Shown here in pieces: positions 27,807-36,756 of a stretch of 64,000 bases of DNA (positions are counted from its first letter, which is position 1; the number at the start of each line of letters is the position of its first letter). The notes beneath the pieces were generated by a model. That model searched no databases and was not told the DNA's origin. It was given only the letters and a program-made list of their open reading frames with translations. Source of the stretch: Sediminibacterium sp. (GTDB lineage Bacteria; Bacteroidota; Bacteroidia; B-17B0; Aurantibacillaceae); contig JASGCO010000002.1 in the NCBI GenBank assembly GCA_030054095.1, positions 124,001 to 188,000 of the forward strand, in the 5' to 3' direction. Made by a program: the position numbers and the translations under genes.

Positions 27807-30056
27807 CTATTTGAATTTGTTTCTCAATGCTGCCAGCGCGCTGTTAAAGTCGTTGGGGTTATAACTTTCTTCCGTTTTTACCTTCGCCTTTCCGGAAGAG
27901 GCGGTGCTTTTCACATTACCTTCACCTTTCATGCTTAGCGCGATGCGTTTACGTTTAACATCTACTTCTGTTACATTAACCCATACCTTTTGCCCGACTT
28001 TTACCACTTTATTCGGATCATCTACAAAAGCGTCGGCCAGTTGCGAGATGTGAACGAGTCCATCCTGATGCACACCAACATCTACAAACGCCCCGAAATT
28101 AGTAACGTTAGTCACAATGCCCGGTAGCCGCATACCTTCCCTCAGATCGCTGATTTCGTGAACAGAGTCGTCGAATGAAAACACTTCAAACGTTTTCCGT
28201 GGATCGCGGCCTGGCTTTTCTAACTCTGCCATAATATCTTTAAGCGTTGGCAAACCTGTTTTTTCAGTAACGTAATTGGTCAGCTGAATTTTTTTACGCA
28301 ACTCTTTATCCTGCATTAACTCATCAATGGTACAATTCAAATCCGCAGCCATTTTTTCCACAATATAATAACTCTCTGGATGTACAGCACTTTTATCCAG
28401 AGGATGACGACCATGGCGGATACGCAAAAACCCGGCACACTGTTCAAATACCTTTTCTCCCATACGTGGGACTTCCAATAATTCCTTGCGGTTTTTAAAC
28501 TCGCCATTCTGGTTACGGTATTCTACAATATTTTGGGCCAAAGATGGGCCAATCCCCGAAACATAACTCAATAATTGCTTGGATGCTGTGTTCAGCTCCA
28601 CACCTACACCGTTCACACAACTTCCGACCACTTCATCCAATTTATTTTTAAGCAGGTGCTGATCCACGTCATGCTGATACTGTCCTACACCAATAGATTT
28701 AGGATCAATTTTTACCAGTTCAGCCAGCGGATCGGCCAAACGGCGACCGATAGAAACTGCTCCGCGAACCGTTACATCATACTCAGGAAATTCCTCACGG
28801 GCTACATCAGACGCTGAATACACCGATGCTCCGGCCTCGCTGACCACAATAACGGGAATATCTTTTGGCAATACATCTATACTCCTTATAAATTGCTCCG
28901 TTTCACGGGAAGCAGTACCGTTACCAATGGCAATAGCTTCAGCTCCATGTTTGGCGGCAAAAGCCAGTATGCTGTTTTGTGCTTCTATTACTTTGCGGTG
29001 CGGTTCATGCGGGTAAATAACTGTTTCTTCAAGTAATTTTCCCTGCTTATCCAGTGCCACCACTTTGCATCCGGTACGAAATCCCGGATCAATGGCCAGT
29101 ATGGCCTTTTGACCCAATGGTGAGGCCAGAAGCAACTCACGCAGGTTATCGGCAAATACAATAATGGCCTTTTCATCGGCTAGTTGTTTGGTCATTACCC
29201 GCATCTCAGCCTCAATACCTGGTTGAAGCAAGCGTTTATACCCATCTTCGATTGCTTGCTTAATTTGGGTAGCACATTCTCCACGCGTACGAATCAGTTT
29301 CCGCTCAATCTGCTCCAGTGCCTGTTCGGCATCAACCGTAATATCAAGGATCAGAAAATCTTCCTTTTCCCCCCGGCGCATAGCCAGTATACGGTGACTG
29401 GGACAGGTAGCCAATGGTTCTTCCCACTCAAAATAATCTTCAAATTTTTCTGCTTCCTCTTCCTTTCCACGGATAACGCGGCTCTTTATAGTGGCTGTTT
29501 TCTTAAACAATTCGCGCATCATTTCCCTGATAGTGGCATCCTCGCTCATCATTTCAGCCATAATGTCGCGTGCACCCTGCAAGGCGTCTTCTACTGTATG
29601 AACGTCCTTCGCTGTATCTATATATTTCGCGGCCTCTTCCTCCAGATTTCCTGAATTTTGTCCGTAAATAAATGCCGCCAATGGCTCCAATCCTTTTTCG
29701 CGGGCGATGGTAGCTTTGGTACGGCGTTTCGGTTTATAAGGGAGATATAAATCTTCGAGTCCGCTAAGCGTTTCTGCTGCCAGTATTTTTTCTTTTAGTT
29801 CCTCACTGAGTTTTCCCTGCGAATCAATAGAACGCAAAATACTTTCCCTACGCTGTTCCAGTTGTCGCAAACGATCTATCTCATCCCGAACTTTTGCGAT
29901 CTGCACCTCATCCAAACTGCCCGTTACTTCTTTCCGGTACCGCGAAATAAATGGCACTGTGCCGCCTTCATCTAACAAATTAACTGTAGCCGCTACCTGC
30001 TTGGTATCTATGCCCAGCAGATCAGCTATCTTAAAAAATAATTGTACATCACTCAT
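27807..30056 (-). CDS. tex: Tex-family transcription accessory / RNA-binding protein
   Basis: 749 residues, the usual Tex length. Order: N-terminal Tex helical domain, a YqgF/RNase H-like domain (ILAIDPGFRTGCKVVALDKQ, about 320-340), helix-hairpin-helix motifs (YVSGIGPSLAQNIVEYRN, about 490-510), and an S1 RNA-binding domain (RLPGIVTNVTNFGAFVDVGV, about 640-710). A Lys-rich tail completes the protein. Tex binds RNA and ribosome-associated complexes and affects expression broadly. Confidence 0.96.
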   Translation of the reverse strand: MSDVQLFFKIADLLGIDTKQVAATVNLLDEGGTVPFISRYRKEVTGSLDEVQIAKVRDEIDRLRQLEQRRESILRSIDSQGKLSEELKEKILAAETLSGLEDLYLPYKPKRRTKATIAREKGLEPLAAFIYGQNSGNLEEEAAKYIDTAKDVHTVEDALQGARDIMAEMMSEDATIREMMRELFKKTATIKSRVIRGKEEEAEKFEDYFEWEEPLATCPSHRILAMRRGEKEDFLILDITVDAEQALEQIERKLIRTRGECATQIKQAIEDGYKRLLQPGIEAEMRVMTKQLADEKAIIVFADNLRELLLASPLGQKAILAIDPGFRTGCKVVALDKQGKLLEETVIYPHEPHRKVIEAQNSILAFAAKHGAEAIAIGNGTASRETEQFIRSIDVLPKDIPVIVVSEAGASVYSASDVAREEFPEYDVTVRGAVSIGRRLADPLAELVKIDPKSIGVGQYQHDVDQHLLKNKLDEVVGSCVNGVGVELNTASKQLLSYVSGIGPSLAQNIVEYRNQNGEFKNRKELLEVPRMGEKVFEQCAGFLRIRHGRHPLDKSAVHPESYYIVEKMAADLNCTIDELMQDKELRKKIQLTNYVTEKTGLPTLKDIMAELEKPGRDPRKTFEVFSFDDSVHEISDLREGMRLPGIVTNVTNFGAFVDVGVHQDGLVHISQLADAFVDDPNKVVKVGQKVWVNVTEVDVKRKRIALSMKGEGNVKSTASSGKAKVKTEESYNPNDFNSALAALRNKFK

Positions 30057-30190
30057 GCGTTTGGCTTTATCTTTTTATAACGCGTAAAAGTACTGTGTAC
30101 TCAAGGGCTTTAAAAACGGATTTATTAACAGGACAAAAATCTGTTGTTTGAAAATAAATAATACATTGTTAGGACTACCCGATTACTGCT

Positions 30191-30580
30191 CTAGCGACTG
30201 TTCAACCATCGCATCGCCTCTGTTTCACTTGTAAAAACTTTCACGTCATTAATACGTCGCATCACTCGAATATAAAGATTAGCCATCATGGTCTGAAGCG
30301 AACTCCTCAAAACGATAGCCTGTGCTTTGGAAATTGTTTTCTCAGGATTATTAACATAGGGAATTATGCTACTATCTACGCTTGTACCCAACCCAACCCT
30401 TACAAGGCACAGAAATTTACTCTCAGGCACTAGTTTTAAACATGCCTCGCGCATTTCTTCCGCCTTAGTAGCTGTGAGTATGGTATTGGGTTTAACTTCG
30501 ATAATTATCAACCCGTCCTCCAGCACAACTTTAGCGTAGTCAAAGGCTATACAAGTAGTATTTACTTCTTCATTTGCCAA
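30191..30580 (-). CDS. STAS-like small protein (DUF7793/SpoIIAA-like)
   Basis: 129 residues, cytoplasmic, alternating beta and alpha: LEDGLIIIEVKPNTILTATKAEEMREACLKLV, then SKAQAIVLRS and ETEAMRWLNS at the C terminus. The pattern, including the terminal 'F-T-S-E-x-x-A-x-x-W-L' element, resembles the Bacteroidota STAS/SEC14-like family annotated DUF7793. The function is unknown. Its TTG start overlaps the DUF2147 gene stop by 11 bases, so the two are coupled. Confidence 0.6.
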   Translation of the reverse strand: MANEEVNTTCIAFDYAKVVLEDGLIIIEVKPNTILTATKAEEMREACLKLVPESKFLCLVRVGLGTSVDSSIIPYVNNPEKTISKAQAIVLRSSLQTMMANLYIRVMRRINDVKVFTSETEAMRWLNSR

Positions 30581-31019
30581 TTTGATTCTTCCCTTCCTTT
30601 TCTTCCATTCTTACCATGTAAGCCGTGCGTCCTAGCAAGGATACACCTATAAATCCTCTTAATTTCATATTTCCCTTTTCGTCAAGCGTTATTTTGCAAT
30701 CGTACGTCTTTCCCTCATTAGGATCGTATATTCTGCCACTCTTCCAGGTATCCTTCCCATCAAATACAAAACCGGTAGCTAATATCATTCCTACTACTTT
30801 TTGATTCCGTAACGACTTATCCGGGTTGTTGACATCTAAACGATCCTTATCCTTCCCCCAAATCAACTTAGCGGAATAAGTAGATCCGGTTTTATAAAAC
30901 TGCATCACGCCATCACTTTCAGGCGTAAAAAAATTACCAACTATTTCATCTGACTTCCGCTGCGCGAAACTAAAGACGGAAAAAGTTATAAATAAAAAAA
31001 CGTAAATAAACCGGTTCAT
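30570..31019 (-). CDS. DUF2147 domain secreted protein
   Basis: 149 residues from the ATG at 31019. An upstream in-frame ATG at 31097 would add 26 residues before the signal peptide and is disfavoured. The signal is FIYVFLFITFSVFSFAQ. The mature part contains the DUF2147 features IVGNFFTPESDGVMQFYKTG, SGRIYDPNEGKTYDCKITL and LRGFIGVSLLGRTAYMVR. DUF2147 proteins are small periplasmic beta-barrels of lipocalin type with unknown ligand. It is divergent from the VanZ-like gene. Confidence 0.85.
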   Translation of the reverse strand: MNRFIYVFLFITFSVFSFAQRKSDEIVGNFFTPESDGVMQFYKTGSTYSAKLIWGKDKDRLDVNNPDKSLRNQKVVGMILATGFVFDGKDTWKSGRIYDPNEGKTYDCKITLDEKGNMKLRGFIGVSLLGRTAYMVRMEEKEGKNQIGK

Positions 31020-31153
31020 TTTTTTCCTTAGTGGTATAAAATTAAACACTGCAACTGATACTGCAAAATCTTTACAGATAAATTGCAACATTAACACATC
31101 TTTGCTCAGGTCCTTTATTGTTTTGAACTCATTGCTAATTGCCAGTAAAAAGA

Positions 31154-31675
31154 ATGGCGGCTACTACTTTAGTTCAATCTACACAGTTTGCACCTCTTTT
31201 GACATCGTTTCCGGCAAACCCATTCTGTTTCGTATTTTTGTCAATCATTAAAATCAGTGTGCAGCAATTAATTAATCTTTTTCTTCGCTTTTGTTACCGT
31301 CATGTCAGGGTTTTACTCTTTTCGTGGGCAATTATCATACTTGGGCTATGTGGTATGCCCGGACGTTTTGTACCCAGTACATCCTGGTTTGAACTTCTGA
31401 GCTTTGATAAATGGGTTCACGCCTCCATTTTTTTTATACTGTGTGGTTTAGGTTTTTTAACGCAAATCAAATACAACTATCCAACTTACCTGGTATTTAT
31501 TATTACTGCTCTGGCTATTTTGTATGGTGGGGTTATAGAATGGATGCAGGCCAATTGGTTTAGTGAACGGAGTGCAGACTGGTACGATTTTTATGCCAAC
31601 ACATTTGGCTGTCTGACGGCCCTATCGCTATACAAGGTTTTATACAGACGTATTACATGTCTGAAAGTGGTTTAA
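31154..31675 (+). CDS. VanZ-like family membrane protein
   Basis: Up to 173 residues with four membrane helices. FDKWVHASIFFILCGLGF and GGVIEWMQANWFSERSADWYDFYANTFGC are the VanZ-like signatures. The true start is uncertain. A perfect TAnnTTTG box (TATTTTTG, 31233-31240) lies inside this reading frame, and the first ~35 residues look unlike the family, so GTG at 31259 (138 residues, 18 nt after the box) is a good alternative. VanZ-like proteins give glycopeptide resistance in some species, but most have no known role. It ends at a shared terminator. Confidence 0.8.
   Translation: MAATTLVQSTQFAPLLTSFPANPFCFVFLSIIKISVQQLINLFLRFCYRHVRVLLFSWAIIILGLCGMPGRFVPSTSWFELLSFDKWVHASIFFILCGLGFLTQIKYNYPTYLVFIITALAILYGGVIEWMQANWFSERSADWYDFYANTFGCLTALSLYKVLYRRITCLKVV
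31233..31240 (+). promoter_or_regulatory. -7 box inside the annotated 5' end of the VanZ-like gene
   Basis: TATTTTTG is a perfect match to TAnnTTTG, with no -33 TTG at the right spacing. It supports a start at the GTG at 31259 instead of the ATG at 31154. Confidence 0.35.
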
Positions 31676-31687
31676 CCCTAATAAAAC

Positions 31688-31718
31688 AAATGGGGAACTG
31701 CTTTAGAGTTCCCCGTTT
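31688..31718. terminator. Bidirectional terminator between convergent genes
   Basis: AAATGGGGAACT (31688-31699), a 7-base loop, and AGTTCCCCGTTT (31707-31718) form a 12-pair stem (one G-T pair) with A and T tails on both sides. It serves the VanZ-like gene (+) and the leftward five-gene operon (-). Confidence 0.88.
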
Positions 31719-31732
31719 TAAATTGGTTCGTT

Positions 31733-32614
31733 TTAATTTTTACCGGTCAATAGCTGCTTAACGTTTTCCGATATTTTACGGCTGATTTCGTCAATTGGTA
31801 AATCATTAGCATCTTCTCCGAACGGATCTTCAATTTCTTCACTAATGAGTTCGAGAGAAGCAAAAGCGTAAAAAATAAAGATAACTATCGGAATGGCCCA
31901 GTATTTGAAATCAACTGAAAACGGCAGAGGCATTGTAATCACATAAATAAAGATTATCTTTTTCAGGAACAGGCTGTATGAGTAGGGAATAGGCGTATTT
32001 TTAATACGTTCACAGGCCCCGCATACATCCGTAAAGGTCCTTACCTCTTCATTCAAAAATAACAGATGCGAGGTTTCCAGTTGTCCGTTACGGTTAAGTA
32101 AAATTAACGCCTCCTCTATTTTAGAAGTGACATAATTGGGCTGGTGTACTGCTTTATCCAATTCTTCCGTAAACACCGGATTCCGGTAAATGCTATCATC
32201 TCCAGGCACCCGTTTATCTCTGAGATGTGCCTTAAGCACCACTACATAGGTTTGAATCAAGTCTGATAATTTACGACGTGTTTCCATCTGCTCTTCTCCT
32301 AAGAGCGCGGTCAGTTTGATAGATAAACTTCTTGTATTATTAACAAGGGTTCCCCATAATTTTCTACCTTCCCACCAACGATCGTAAGCCGAGTTAATCC
32401 GGAACACCAAAAGCATGGACAAAACAAACCCAAGAATCTGGTGAAAAACAGTTGTTGCTTTAAAGTTAACATGGTAATAATCGGTTTCGATATAAACTAA
32501 GGCTCCAGTAAACACAGCCAAAAACACCATGTTAGGCAAAAGGATACGAAAGGTATCACTTTTATGGAACTGGAAAATTAGCTTAAACCAATCCTTGGGA
32601 TTATAGCTGACCAT
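31733..32614 (-). CDS. Bestrophin-family anion channel protein
   Basis: 293 residues with two pairs of membrane helices (about 24-60 and 205-245). LLVFRINSAYDRWWEGRKLWG and NTRSLS are the conserved bestrophin core, and PLPFSVDFKYWAIPIVIFIFYAFASLELISEEIEDPFG holds the C-terminal helix and the acidic EDPFG motif. The family forms pentameric chloride or other ion channels. It is the last gene of the hmgA-hpd operon, 12 bases after hpd. Confidence 0.9.
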   Translation of the reverse strand: MVSYNPKDWFKLIFQFHKSDTFRILLPNMVFLAVFTGALVYIETDYYHVNFKATTVFHQILGFVLSMLLVFRINSAYDRWWEGRKLWGTLVNNTRSLSIKLTALLGEEQMETRRKLSDLIQTYVVVLKAHLRDKRVPGDDSIYRNPVFTEELDKAVHQPNYVTSKIEEALILLNRNGQLETSHLLFLNEEVRTFTDVCGACERIKNTPIPYSYSLFLKKIIFIYVITMPLPFSVDFKYWAIPIVIFIFYAFASLELISEEIEDPFGEDANDLPIDEISRKISENVKQLLTGKN

Positions 32615-32626
32615 GTTCTGCTTTGC

Positions 32627-33766
32627 TTACAACGTTCCTCGTAATGCCTGTTCGCGTTCTATGGATTCGAAAAGTGCTTTAAAATTTCCTTTACCAAAAC
32701 TTTGCGCGCCTTTACGCTGTATAATCTCATAAAATAAAGTTGGACGATCCTCTACCGGCTTAGTAAAAATCTGAAGCATGTACCCTTCATCATCGCGGTC
32801 AATCAGAATTCCTAACTGAGCCAGTTGTTTGATATCTTCGTCAATATGTCCTACACGGCTTAATACCTCTTCGTAATACGTTGCAGGCACACGTAAGAAC
32901 TCTACACCACGCTGCTGCAATTTAGTTACCGTTTCAATAATATTATCAGTGGCAAGCGCCAGATGTTGTACACCCTGACCTTCGTAAAATTCAATGTACT
33001 CTTCTATCTGTGATTTTTTCTTTCCTTCCGCTGGTTCATTAATCGGGAATTTAATACGTCCATTACCATTACTCATTACTTTACTCATTAAAGCAGAGTA
33101 CTCTGTAGAAATATCCTTGTCATCGAACGACAGTAAGTTAATGAATCCCATTACCTTCTGATAATACTCTACCCAGGTATTCATCTCGTTCCATCCCACA
33201 TTACCTACCATGTGGTCAATATATTTTAAACCAACCGATTCTGTTTTATAATCTGTAGTCCAAGCTCTGTAACCAGGTAAAAAGGTACCATTGTAGTTTT
33301 TACGTTCTACAAATAAGTGTACCGTTTCCCCATAAGTGTAAACACCACTGGTAACTACCTCGCCGTGTTCATCTTTGCTTACAGTAGGCTCCTGATAAGG
33401 CTTGGCACCGCGTTTAATGGTTTCTTCAAAGCTCTTACGCGCGTCATCTACCCATAAAGCCACTATTTTTACACCATCACCATGTTTAGCCAGATGCTGA
33501 TTAATAGGGTTCTTCGAGTTCATTGGGGTTGTTAAAACCAAACGGATTTTATCCTGAACCACTACATACGAAGTAGTTTCACGGTTACCGGTTTCCAACC
33601 CGCTATATGCCAGTGGCTGAAAGCCGAAAGCAGTACGGTAGTAGTAAGCGGCCTGTTTGGCATTGCCCACATAAAACTCAACATAATCTGTTCCGTTAAG
33701 CGGTAAAAAATCACCCGCTTCTTTATAAATTTTTTCAAGTGTTGGCGCGATATCCTTTGTTTCCAT
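32627..33766 (-). CDS. hpd: 4-hydroxyphenylpyruvate dioxygenase
   Basis: 379 residues from the ATG at 33766 (a start at 33790 would add eight residues). Two vicinal-oxygen-chelate domains. The Fe(II) ligands are His in YIDHMVGNV, His in VQHLALATDN and Glu in LFYEIIQRKG. The Gln/Ser/Asn-lined active site and FGKGNFKALFESIEREQ at the C terminus are typical. It converts 4-hydroxyphenylpyruvate to homogentisate in tyrosine degradation. The upstream gene, hmgA, takes the product one step further. Confidence 0.97.
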   Translation of the reverse strand: METKDIAPTLEKIYKEAGDFLPLNGTDYVEFYVGNAKQAAYYYRTAFGFQPLAYSGLETGNRETTSYVVVQDKIRLVLTTPMNSKNPINQHLAKHGDGVKIVALWVDDARKSFEETIKRGAKPYQEPTVSKDEHGEVVTSGVYTYGETVHLFVERKNYNGTFLPGYRAWTTDYKTESVGLKYIDHMVGNVGWNEMNTWVEYYQKVMGFINLLSFDDKDISTEYSALMSKVMSNGNGRIKFPINEPAEGKKKSQIEEYIEFYEGQGVQHLALATDNIIETVTKLQQRGVEFLRVPATYYEEVLSRVGHIDEDIKQLAQLGILIDRDDEGYMLQIFTKPVEDRPTLFYEIIQRKGAQSFGKGNFKALFESIEREQALRGTL

Positions 33767-33820
33767 GTTTCGTGTTTTTATGACATTCAAAATTAATTTA
33801 TTTTCTGTTTATATCCGGGC

Positions 33821-34978
33821 TTATTCTACCCAACTTTTATAGTACTTGCCATCATCAATACCCATCGCTGCTTCTGTTACCATTAAAGGGCGGAAGGTAT
33901 CTATCATTACTGCCAGCTCCTGCGTTTCTTTCTGACCAATACTACGTTCCATAGCTCCAGGCGCCGGCCCGTGCGGAATTCCTTTAGGATGCAGGGTAAT
34001 GTGGCCCTGTTCTATATTATTACGACTCATAAAATCACCATCTACATAATACAATACCTCATCGCTGTCAATATTACTATGATTGTAAGGAGCCGGAACA
34101 GCCTGAGGATGGTAATCGTATAAACGCGGGCAAAATGAACACACCACAAATGTTGCTGTTTCAAACGTTTGGTGCACCGGAGGTGGCTGATGTACCCGGC
34201 CGGTAATAGGCTCAAAATTGTGTATAGAGAATCCCCACGGGAAATTATACCCATCCCATCCTACTACATCAAAAGGATGTGTGGCATATACCAACTCATG
34301 CATCATGCCCTCTTTTTTTATTTTCATAATGAAATCGCCCTTTTCATCATGCGTTTCCAATTGCTGCGGCAATTTAAAATCGCGTTCACAGAAGGGAGAA
34401 TGTTCCAGTAATTGTCCGTGTGAATTTTTGTAACGCTTAGGCGTATAATACGGCGAATAACTTTCACAAAAGAGAATACGGTTATCCGTTGTTTCAAAGT
34501 GCATCTGATAAATCATTCCTCTCGGAATAATCAGGTAATCGCCATATTCGAATGGAATATTACCCATAAATGTTTTTAACGTACCCTTTCCCTTATGGAT
34601 AAATAACATTTCATCGGCATCAGCGTTCTTATAAAAATAACTTGTTTGCGATTGGGTCGGGGCGGCTAATCCTATGCTGCAGTCGCCATTTACCAAAAGT
34701 GCTTTGCGACTTTCCAAAAAATCGGCTTCGGGTTTAATTTCAAAGCCTTTGAGTAAAAGCGCCTTAATATTTTTGTCAATGGCAATTTTCGGCGCTACAG
34801 AATAACTTTTGAGTACTTCCTTAACCTGTGTTGGCCTGTGTACGTGGTATAATAACGACGACATGCCATGGAACCCTTCAGTACCAAACAACTGTTCGTA
34901 ATAATGCTGATCTCCGGGCGATTTAAAAACTACGTGTCGCTTTTGGGGGATGTTTCCCAGATGGTGATAAATTGGCAT
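33821..34978 (-). CDS. hmgA: Homogentisate 1,2-dioxygenase
   Basis: 385 residues of cupin-fold dioxygenase that opens the homogentisate ring to maleylacetoacetate. Visible family features include IIPRGMIYQMHFE, the FDVVGWDGYNFPWGFSIHNFEP segment, FCPRLYDYHPQAVPAPYNHSN, and HPKGIPHGP with His ligands. It is shorter than the ~440-residue eukaryotic and proteobacterial forms but normal for Bacteroidota. It starts 7 bases after the lipoprotein gene and precedes hpd. Fumarylacetoacetase is not in the window. Confidence 0.95.
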   Translation of the reverse strand: MPIYHHLGNIPQKRHVVFKSPGDQHYYEQLFGTEGFHGMSSLLYHVHRPTQVKEVLKSYSVAPKIAIDKNIKALLLKGFEIKPEADFLESRKALLVNGDCSIGLAAPTQSQTSYFYKNADADEMLFIHKGKGTLKTFMGNIPFEYGDYLIIPRGMIYQMHFETTDNRILFCESYSPYYTPKRYKNSHGQLLEHSPFCERDFKLPQQLETHDEKGDFIMKIKKEGMMHELVYATHPFDVVGWDGYNFPWGFSIHNFEPITGRVHQPPPVHQTFETATFVVCSFCPRLYDYHPQAVPAPYNHSNIDSDEVLYYVDGDFMSRNNIEQGHITLHPKGIPHGPAPGAMERSIGQKETQELAVMIDTFRPLMVTEAAMGIDDGKYYKSWVE

Positions 34979-34985
34979 AAGCGGA

Positions 34986-35528
34986 TTATTTAATCAATGT
35001 CTTTCCTGTGATTTTAAATTTCTGGTTCAGGTTGATTCGAACAGTAACTCCTTGCGCAACAGGATTACGTGGCGTTACAATTACTTTTACCTGAAACTTT
35101 TCCTGAAGAAGGTAGTTTTTCAGGTTAACATCCATCAAACTTAAATCGAGCGTGGTTATTCCGGTAGGGAAATTTTCGTTACTGGCCACCAATACATCAG
35201 CTTGTCCGCCTGCTTTCATATATAGTTTGAGCGATTTAATAAAATCCAGATTTTGTCCCTGAGGGGCTACAGCAGTAACGTTAAACTGTGTATAACGTAC
35301 CGACTCTATGTTATCACCATTGGTGCTGTATGAGTTTAGCGTAGAAGAAATATTGGTAACAATATCGGGACTTGTAAACTCAACGGGTGTATTAATAGTA
35401 AGCCCCGAACCTTCCATATCAATACTTGTTGAATAGGGCAATTCAAATTCAATAGCCTTTGGCGTTTCCTTCTTATTACATGACAAAAACGTAAAACACG
35501 CGAGAACCAAAACAAACCACTTTTTCAT
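34986..35528 (-). CDS. Putative lipoprotein of the tyrosine-degradation operon
   Basis: 180 residues. The signal peptide ends with the lipobox LSC (Cys17, FTFLSCNKK). The rest is a soluble beta-rich domain (IEFELPYSTSIDMEGSGLTI, YTQFNVTAVAPQGQNLDFI, TLDLSLMDVNLKNYLL). I do not recognise a family. It lies 9 bases after trhO and 7 bases before hmgA, so it is co-transcribed, but nothing in it suggests a role in aromatic catabolism. Confidence 0.7.
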   Translation of the reverse strand: MKKWFVLVLACFTFLSCNKKETPKAIEFELPYSTSIDMEGSGLTINTPVEFTSPDIVTNISSTLNSYSTNGDNIESVRYTQFNVTAVAPQGQNLDFIKSLKLYMKAGGQADVLVASNENFPTGITTLDLSLMDVNLKNYLLQEKFQVKVIVTPRNPVAQGVTVRINLNQKFKITGKTLIK

Positions 35529-35537
35529 TATATTACT

Positions 35538-36611
35538 TTATACTGTTATTTTAAGACTATTTTCATTGGCAAGCAAATCTTTCAAATTTGGCCGTAACCT
35601 GCTTTTATATACGGCCAGACATTCGGGGCCGTTTTTTACTCTCCCTTTACGCCGCGCTTTCTGCTCCTCTAATGGCAATGCCGCTATCGTTTTACAGGTA
35701 TCTGTACAACATCCGTTCATCTTTTCGGTACATACCGGACATTGTATAAACAAGAGATGGCAATCATCGTTCTTACAGTTCACATGCGTATCGCAGGGAG
35801 TACCACACTGGTGGCAAACACTCAGTACATCTTCTGTAATACGTTCACCAATACGCTCATCAAACACAAAATTTACGCCTTTGAAGCGGCTTTCAAGGTT
35901 TTGTGCTTTCACTTCCTGGGCATACTGAATAATTCCCCCCTTCAGGTGATTCACATCTTTGAATCCTTTGTATTTCATGTAGGCACTGGCCTTTTCGCAC
36001 CGGATACCACCCGTACAGTACATCAGGATCTTTTTATCTTCTTTCCCCTTCAAATGCTCTACCACAAGCGGTAATTCCTCCCGGAAAGTATCCGCATCGG
36101 GACAAAATGCATTTTCAAAACGCCCTACCTCACTCTCGTAGTGGTTTCGCATATCAATAACAATTGTTTCGGGGTCATCCAATGCCGCGTTAAACGCTTT
36201 AGCATCCAGATATTGCCCTGTATTGGCCGGATCAAAATCAGGATCTTCTATCCCATCCGCCACTATCTTATCCCGTACTTTAAGTATTAGTTTGTAGAAT
36301 GATTTGCCGTTACCGTCAACCGCGTGTTTAAACGGAACCTCTTTAAAATAGGGTAAAGCATATAAATGAGCGACAAACGCCTCCCAGTTTTCTTCGGGTA
36401 CACTCATCTGAGCATTAATGCCTTCGCCGGCAAGGTAGATTCGGCCAAAACAATTCCACTCAAACCATTGTTTGTATAACTCATCCCGCAATGCTGCGGG
36501 GTTCTCAATTTTTACGTATTTGTAAAAAGAAACGGTTTTCCGTTTTATGGATTCCTTCTTAAGGCGCTCCTTGAGTTCGTGTTTACTGACTCTGTTTACT
36601 AATAATCCCAT
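35538..36611 (-). CDS. trhO: Rhodanese-domain tRNA uridine(34) hydroxylase TrhO
   Basis: 357 residues. An N-terminal UPF0176 alpha/beta domain (EGINAQMSVPEENWEAFVAH), a rhodanese domain with the active-site loop CTGGIRCEK (about 198-206), and a Cys-rich C-terminal segment (CHQCGTPCDTHVNCKNDDCHLLFIQC...CCTDTC) that may bind zinc. TrhO makes 5-hydroxyuridine at tRNA position 34 using O2. It is the first gene of the operon leading into hmgA-hpd. Confidence 0.95.
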   Translation of the reverse strand: MGLLVNRVSKHELKERLKKESIKRKTVSFYKYVKIENPAALRDELYKQWFEWNCFGRIYLAGEGINAQMSVPEENWEAFVAHLYALPYFKEVPFKHAVDGNGKSFYKLILKVRDKIVADGIEDPDFDPANTGQYLDAKAFNAALDDPETIVIDMRNHYESEVGRFENAFCPDADTFREELPLVVEHLKGKEDKKILMYCTGGIRCEKASAYMKYKGFKDVNHLKGGIIQYAQEVKAQNLESRFKGVNFVFDERIGERITEDVLSVCHQCGTPCDTHVNCKNDDCHLLFIQCPVCTEKMNGCCTDTCKTIAALPLEEQKARRKGRVKNGPECLAVYKSRLRPNLKDLLANENSLKITV

Positions 36612-36708
36612 GATAAAAATAATTGCAGGTTATATTATCAATTCAAATTAACTGTATAATGTAAATATGTATGACTTAAATATTCTTTCTAAAGAGTTTT
36701 AAAATACT

Positions 36709-36716
36709 TAGGTTTG
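36709..36716 (+). promoter_or_regulatory. Putative -7 box for the threonine dehydrogenase gene
   Basis: TAGGTTTG is a perfect TAnnTTTG, 40 bases before the ATG. There is no -33 TTG and no palindrome at the FNR spacings. Confidence 0.35.
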
Positions 36717-36756
36717 CACAAATGTACTGTTTATAATTAAAACCCATAAGCTTTTT

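Noticed and set aside
31019..31097. Upstream ATG at 31097 for the DUF2147 gene
   Set aside because: It adds 26 residues in front of a clear signal peptide starting at 31019.
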